Under the pieces are notes generated by a model that saw only the letters and a list, made by a program, of their open reading frames with translations, made no database searches and had not been told where the DNA came from. Source: Cyclina sinensis (Eukaryota; Mollusca; Bivalvia; Venerida; Veneridae). From it: 64,000 nucleotides of DNA. The DNA is taken from positions 42,980,627 through 43,044,626 of the forward strand of contig JAAONU010000013.1 in NCBI GenBank assembly GCA_012932295.1, written 5' to 3'. Shown here in pieces: positions 59,602 to 64,000 of the stretch (positions are counted from its first letter, which is position 1; each line of letters starts with the position of its first letter). Position numbers and translations under genes: made by a program.

Positions 59602-60372
59602 TTCTAATTTTGCCTTTCCTGAAAAGTTTCCATTGTTTGTGAAGTTGCATTACGAAGTTACACATCTATTTACGACGCAAGTACAATGGTCGAACCAGAT
59701 TAAATGAGTACAATGGTCGAACGATTCTATTGCCTACCACTACTCATCAAGTTTTACATTGAATTATTCTTGCTTTTCATACCCTGTTATTCAAACAAAT
59801 ACAATACTGAAGACAGAAGGGTAAAAGAAATGCTTCAATTTAATGCATATCGTTAATTTGAGTGTCATACACTATTATCTGTAGCATACTGTCTCTATGA
59901 AACGAATTACCGAATGTAACTATAAATGTGAAAATAATTTAAAACATTATGGTTTACATCACACACAATGTAAATACTACAACATCTAACTGAAACAAAA
60001 ACTTTTGATCGTGTAAGTCACGTCAAATAAAACGTTTTAACGCTCTAGACTGAAAAATGTTTGCCCCTGACAAATTGTTGATCTCCTTATTGCGGACGGT
60101 AGTGACATGTAAGGGGAGCTTTCTCAATGCTTAACCTGTGTTGGTAATTTCCTGATGTTTGATTTACACTTGATTTTGATGAAAAAATATACCATTTAAG
60201 GAACGTAGATAATGAGTCATTTAAGAAAACTAGAATTATTAGAAAATACGTAACAGAGCCATCAATTGTCAAATTGTTCATCTCAATTAAAGAATTTGGA
60301 AGGTATCTCCATATCCCATAATATATTTGCCTATGTCATTTGACATTATTGAAAATACATACTTCTTTCAGT

Positions 60373-60477
60373 ATGCGGCGCAAGAAATCTTTACTATGGC
60401 TTCATCGCCAGAAGAAACGATCGTCACTAAGCACTCTTGAGCTGCCTGAGTATCAAAAGAAAAACCTTTACACCTGA
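60373..60477 (+). CDS. 34-codon basic ORF in the unique centre of the palindrome
   Basis: An ATG is preceded by an acceptor-like ACTTCTTTCAG. The peptide MRRKKSLLWLHRQKKRSSLS ends ...TLELPEYQKKNLYT and a TGA. It is strongly basic at the start. It is the only part of the element that is not palindromic, so it may be a leftover of the parent element's transposase gene. No family recognised. Confidence 0.2.
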   Translation: MRRKKSLLWLHRQKKRSSLSTLELPEYQKKNLYT

Positions 60478-61469
60478 AAAATTACCGCCATGTGTTAAGC
60501 TTGAGAATTTGACACCAGTCTAGTTTTCTTAAATGACTCATTATCTACGTTCCCTAAATGGTATATTTTGCATCAAAATCAAGTGTAAATCAAACATCAG
60601 GAAATTACCAACACAGGTTAAGCATTGAGAAAGCTCCCCTTACATGTCACTACCGTCCGCAATAAGGAGATCAACATTTTGTCAGGGGCAAACATTTTTC
60701 AGTCTAGAGCGTTAAAACGTTTTATTTGACGTGACTTACACGATCAAAAGTTTTTGTTTCAGTTAGATGTTGTAGTATTTACATTGTGTGTGATGTAAAC
60801 CATAATGTTTTAAATTATTTTCACATTTATAGTTACATTCGGTAATTCGTTTCATAGAGACAGTATGCTACAGATAATAGTGTATGACACTCAAATTAAC
60901 GATATGCATTAAATTGAAGCATTTCTTTTACCCTTCTGTCTTCAGTATTGTATTTGTTTGAATAACAGGGTATGAAAAGCAAGAATAATTCAATGTAAAA
61001 CTTGATGAGTAGTGGTAGGCAATAGAATCGTTCGACCATTGTACTCATTTAATCTGGTTCGACCATTGTACTTGCGTCGTAAATAGATGTGTAACTTCGT
61101 AATGCAACTTCACAAACAATGGAAACTTTTCAGGAAAGGCAAAATTAGAATTGTACACAAGACGTCGATGCAAATATTGCAATACATGCGTTTCTTTTGC
61201 TGAAAACAACGAGAAGAAGGACCGGTTCGCCCATTGTACTCAATATCCAAAACAACTTTTTCGACTTTCAGGTCTAAACAGGGTGAGCTACAAAGTAAAC
61301 AATAAGATGCCAGTACATGTTTCTTATACAGGGGTTCCGTGCGGCCACGTTTTGGAAATAAATCTACCGTTAACTGTATGCTTACCTTGATTTTGGTGCT
61401 TCAACCGAGCGATCCGGCCGCCATTATTTGAGCCATTGTACGATTTTGATCACGTGATCATCCGCAGTG

Positions 61470-61856
61470 AGATATGATTATAAATTTTAATCAACAAAGG
61501 GCGATTACTCTGTATTCATGTTTCTTATACTTCGAATTTTCAAGTATCCTCAAAGTAACCACTCAACATTTATATGTTTACAACGTTATGCTCCCCAATA
61601 GATTTAAAGACGGACGAATGAAAAGATACTGTTACCATATCTATTCAACGGGAGATAATTAACTGAAGCTTAAGAGAATTATGTCTATCCCAGTTCCGGT
61701 GAGCTCAAGTGTCAAGTTCACATTGATATGTCACATGTAAATATAAGTGCAATGTAGTTTTTTTAGCAATATTTGTCACTGATTTTTAAAACAACTTCGG
61801 CGAGACGGACATTAAGTTTACCTGCTAAAATATATTTTGAAATAACTTCCCGCAAA
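61470..61856. other. Non-coding stretch, nothing recognised
   Basis: Short gap between two transposons, beginning with the TSD AGATA. Confidence 0.45.
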
Positions 61857-62290
61857 TACAGTAAACTCCGCTTGTAACGATATTCAGGGGACCGCCGAAT
61901 TTATATCGTCATGTCCGGATATCCCTACCTCCGGTAGGCAACAAAACCAGAAGTAAGAATTGGGCAAAGTGCACTTGATTGATAAACAAGTTCCGAATCA
62001 GATTTATTTGATACACCATTGATCAAGCATTTTTATGCAACTATATACATGTTAAGTATTACACAAAATTTGCAGCTAAAACTTTTAATACCAATAACCA
62101 TTTATTTTCTTTGCGAGAAATATGTTGATTCATACGCTTTAACAATAGCATCCCGATTTTTTAAAATTGTGCTTAGTGGATTTTGTTTTATTCCATAGTC
62201 AGCAGCAATATCTATCTTTTTCCATCGCGGACCGCTCCAACGATATCGGATGATGCGATATATCGGATGTAACGATGCTTTTTTCTTGTC
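61857..62290 (-). mobile_element. pogo/Tigger-type transposon relic
   Basis: TA followed by CAGTAAACTCCGCTTGTAAC at 61857 looks like a TA target site plus a pogo/Tigger-type terminus. On the minus strand 62224-62102 encodes WKKIDIAADYGIKQNPLSTI then LKNRDAIVKAYE and soon a stop. This matches the CENP-B/Tigger N-terminal helix-turn-helix (…GI..STLSTILKN…). The DDE catalytic domain is missing and no matching right terminus was found, so it is an internally deleted, dead copy. Confidence 0.65.
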
Positions 62291-62422
62291 CGACTTAGAT
62301 TTTGACTTGACTTAAAATTATTATACATACAGAAAATATAAACACTACAAACACATGTACAGGTAGGCAGACATAGTTTTTATTCATTTTCGAGATATTT
62401 GGATTTAAAAACAATTGGATAT

Positions 62423-64000
62423 ATGAAGTGTGCATGTGTATGGTGGGCTGGTTTTTGTGTTTTTGTGTGGGGTGTTGGTGAGCGATTGTCAGACACAATG
62501 TGCTTGATCACATACAAAAGAGAGCAATTACTGGATTTAGCTAGAGTGCCCAGGAGATACTTGAAACCTAACAATGATACATTCACAACACTGAAAAACT
62601 TAAATCTCTTAAATTTTAGAGGTGCCCGAGGAGGTGGCAATTATGTATCTAGATCTTGGGACAGCAATGATGGAGTAAACTTTTCAAACCTGAAATACTT
62701 ACCAGAGGCAATTTTAACAGTAAAATTGACAAATAGATATAATACAATATCACAAAATGACAATGATCAGATTAGAATTAAGACACTGACCACAATACAG
62801 TACGAACCTATTTCTGCAGTTAAAGGCCAAAGAAAGTTAAATGTATGTTGCATTAACCCAAGATCAGTTAAAAATAAAACTCTGGCCATCTGTGATTTTA
62901 TACTTTCATACAAATTCGATTTGGTTGCAATCACCGAATCATGGCTTGGAACTTCAGTTGATAAAGTATGTCTGAATGAACTTTTGCCAGAGGGGTATCA
63001 GATAAAACATGCCCCGCGCCCTGGTGGGAGAGGTTATGGTGGTGTCGCCGTGATTTATAAGTCAAATATAAATGTTCAGGTTCTAGCATCAACTCATGAT
63101 AGTGAGTACTCAACATTTGAACATTTGGATTGCAAGATAACAATCAAAAATTATTCAATGAGGTTAGCTGTTGTTTACCGACCACCCCCGTCTAAAGGAA
63201 ATGAATTAAAAACTAGTGTATTTCTAGAAGAATGGGCAAAATTCCTAGCACAATTTGCTGTGACTGATAAGAACATTATAATAACAGGATATCTGAACTT
63301 CCACCTGGATATCCCCACTCAACCTGACACAATCAAATTCACAAGCATTCTACAATCATGTGGAATGGTACAACATGTTCGAGAACCAACCCATGTGCTT
63401 GGACATACACTTGATGTTGTCATTACTAGGGACACTGACAACTTAATTTCGAACATTAAGGTTGTTGATCCAGGGTTATCAGACAACAAATCTGGAAAAG
63501 TGACAAAAGATCATTATGCAATTATATTCAATACCGTTGCTGAAAAACCTCCGCCTATCCGAAAGTCAGTGACGTATAGAAAACTCAACTCAATTGATAT
63601 AGATTCCTTTAAGAGTGATATTGAATCATCAACACTCTTACATCTTGAACACACCGATCTCGAACAACTTGTAGGAGAATATACGAATGTTCTTTCCACC
63701 TTGCTCGAAAAGCACGCTCCAATTCAAACTAAAACAATAGTGTTACGACCTTCTTCTGCTTGGTATACCCAGGAGCTACATGATGCAAAACATATGCGGC
63801 GCAAGTTAGAAAGAAATTGGCAATCATCTAAATTGACTATAGACCACGAAATATATAGAAATCAATGTGCAAAAGTAAATAAAATGTTGGTTGAGGCTAA
63901 AGTAAAACATTATTCTGATAAGGTAACATCCTGTGGTCGAGATCAAAAACAATTGTTTCAAATTACCAATAACCTAATGAATGGTCCAACTGAGACATCT
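62423..64000 (+). mobile_element. CR1-like non-LTR retrotransposon ORF2, endonuclease part, runs off window
   Basis: The frame is open from ATG 62423 to the window end (526 codons). The first ~130 residues form a linker with FRGARGGGNYVSRSW. Then an apurinic-type endonuclease follows: LNVCCINPRSVKNK, FDLVAITESWLG (catalytic Glu), GGRGYGGVAVIYKS, LAVVYRPPPS, THVLGHTLDVVITR and KDHYAII (catalytic His). The expected GDFN metal-binding motif reads GYLN (63287-63298): the Asp is replaced, so this copy is probably unable to nick DNA. The post-endonuclease region (SSAWYTQELHDAK, CGRDQKQLFQITNNLMNG) is typical before the reverse transcriptase of CR1/Jockey-group elements. The reverse transcriptase lies beyond the window. 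Confidence 0.85.

Larger units (their letters stand above)
59283..61469. mobile_element. 2.19-kb palindromic DNA transposon, 5-bp TSD, CACTGCG ends (Transib/RAG-like candidate)
   Basis: The left arm 59283-60234 and right arm 60519-61469 are inverted copies of about 950 bases each, roughly 98-99% identical by eye, around a 284-base unique centre. The ends are CACTGCGGATGATCACGTGA and its reverse complement. A perfect 5-base duplication AGATA flanks it (59278-59282, 61470-61474). A 5-bp TSD with CAC-starting ends is the known pattern of Transib and RAG-like transposons (terminal heptamer CACWRTG); CACTGCG differs from that at one position. No transposase is present, so the family call is inference. 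The near-identity of the arms implies a young insertion. Confidence 0.75.

Overview
This is an AT-rich, intron-rich animal genome segment, most likely from a bivalve mollusc. The evidence is one recognisable metazoan receptor gene plus many dispersed repeats that carry GTCAAGGTCAC-type cores, 'CTGTCCGTCCGTC' leaders and 'CTCTTGTT' tails, a style I associate with clam genomes. I cannot name a species. No bacterial operon, CRISPR array or virus was seen.

The only confident host gene is on the + strand at about 37.4-50.2 kb. It is the 3' part of a metabotropic glutamate receptor (class C GPCR). One large exon (37378-38441) holds the end of the ligand-binding domain, the nine-cysteine linker and TM1-TM6. 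The next (41233-41386) holds TM7 and the start of the tail. Three small tail exons (46154-46282, 47104-47172, 48284-48396) all join in phase 1 and end in a Thr-Ser-Leu PDZ ligand like that of group II receptors. A poly(A) signal lies at 50216. The amino-terminal ligand-binding exons are not visible in the 37 kb upstream. Two weaker candidate exons are listed: 11737-11827, and a Cys-rich alternative terminus at 43882-43970.

0-37 kb: mostly non-coding. It contains three diverged copies of block A (844, 5761, 15512), two of the three copies of block B (2199, 8900; the third is at 51206), a duplicated block C (15115, 26167), several tandem-array dispersed repeats (9571-11233, 12546-13033, 13522-14432, 21358-21935, 22610-23192, 32839-34657) and tRNA-derived SINE-like heads (16190, 26345, 36683). 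Two non-autonomous DNA transposons have clear target-site duplications: 17884-18371 (9 bp, MULE-like) and 20198-21230 (8 bp).

50-64 kb: blocks D and E, which flank the 7TM exon at 36.0 and 39.1 kb, recur in the same order at 56.4 and 57.3 kb with only about 0.8 kb between them. This looks like the eroded copy of an mGluR segment that has lost its 7TM exon. Next come a nearly perfect 146-bp tandem array (57616-58221), a 2.19-kb palindromic transposon (59283-61469; arms of about 950 bp, 5-bp TSD, CACTGCG ends, possibly Transib/RAG-like), a pogo/Tigger relic (61857-62290), and the endonuclease part of a CR1-like non-LTR retrotransposon running off the window end (62423-64000) with a damaged catalytic motif.

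All homology calls were made by eye from the sequence; no searches were run.
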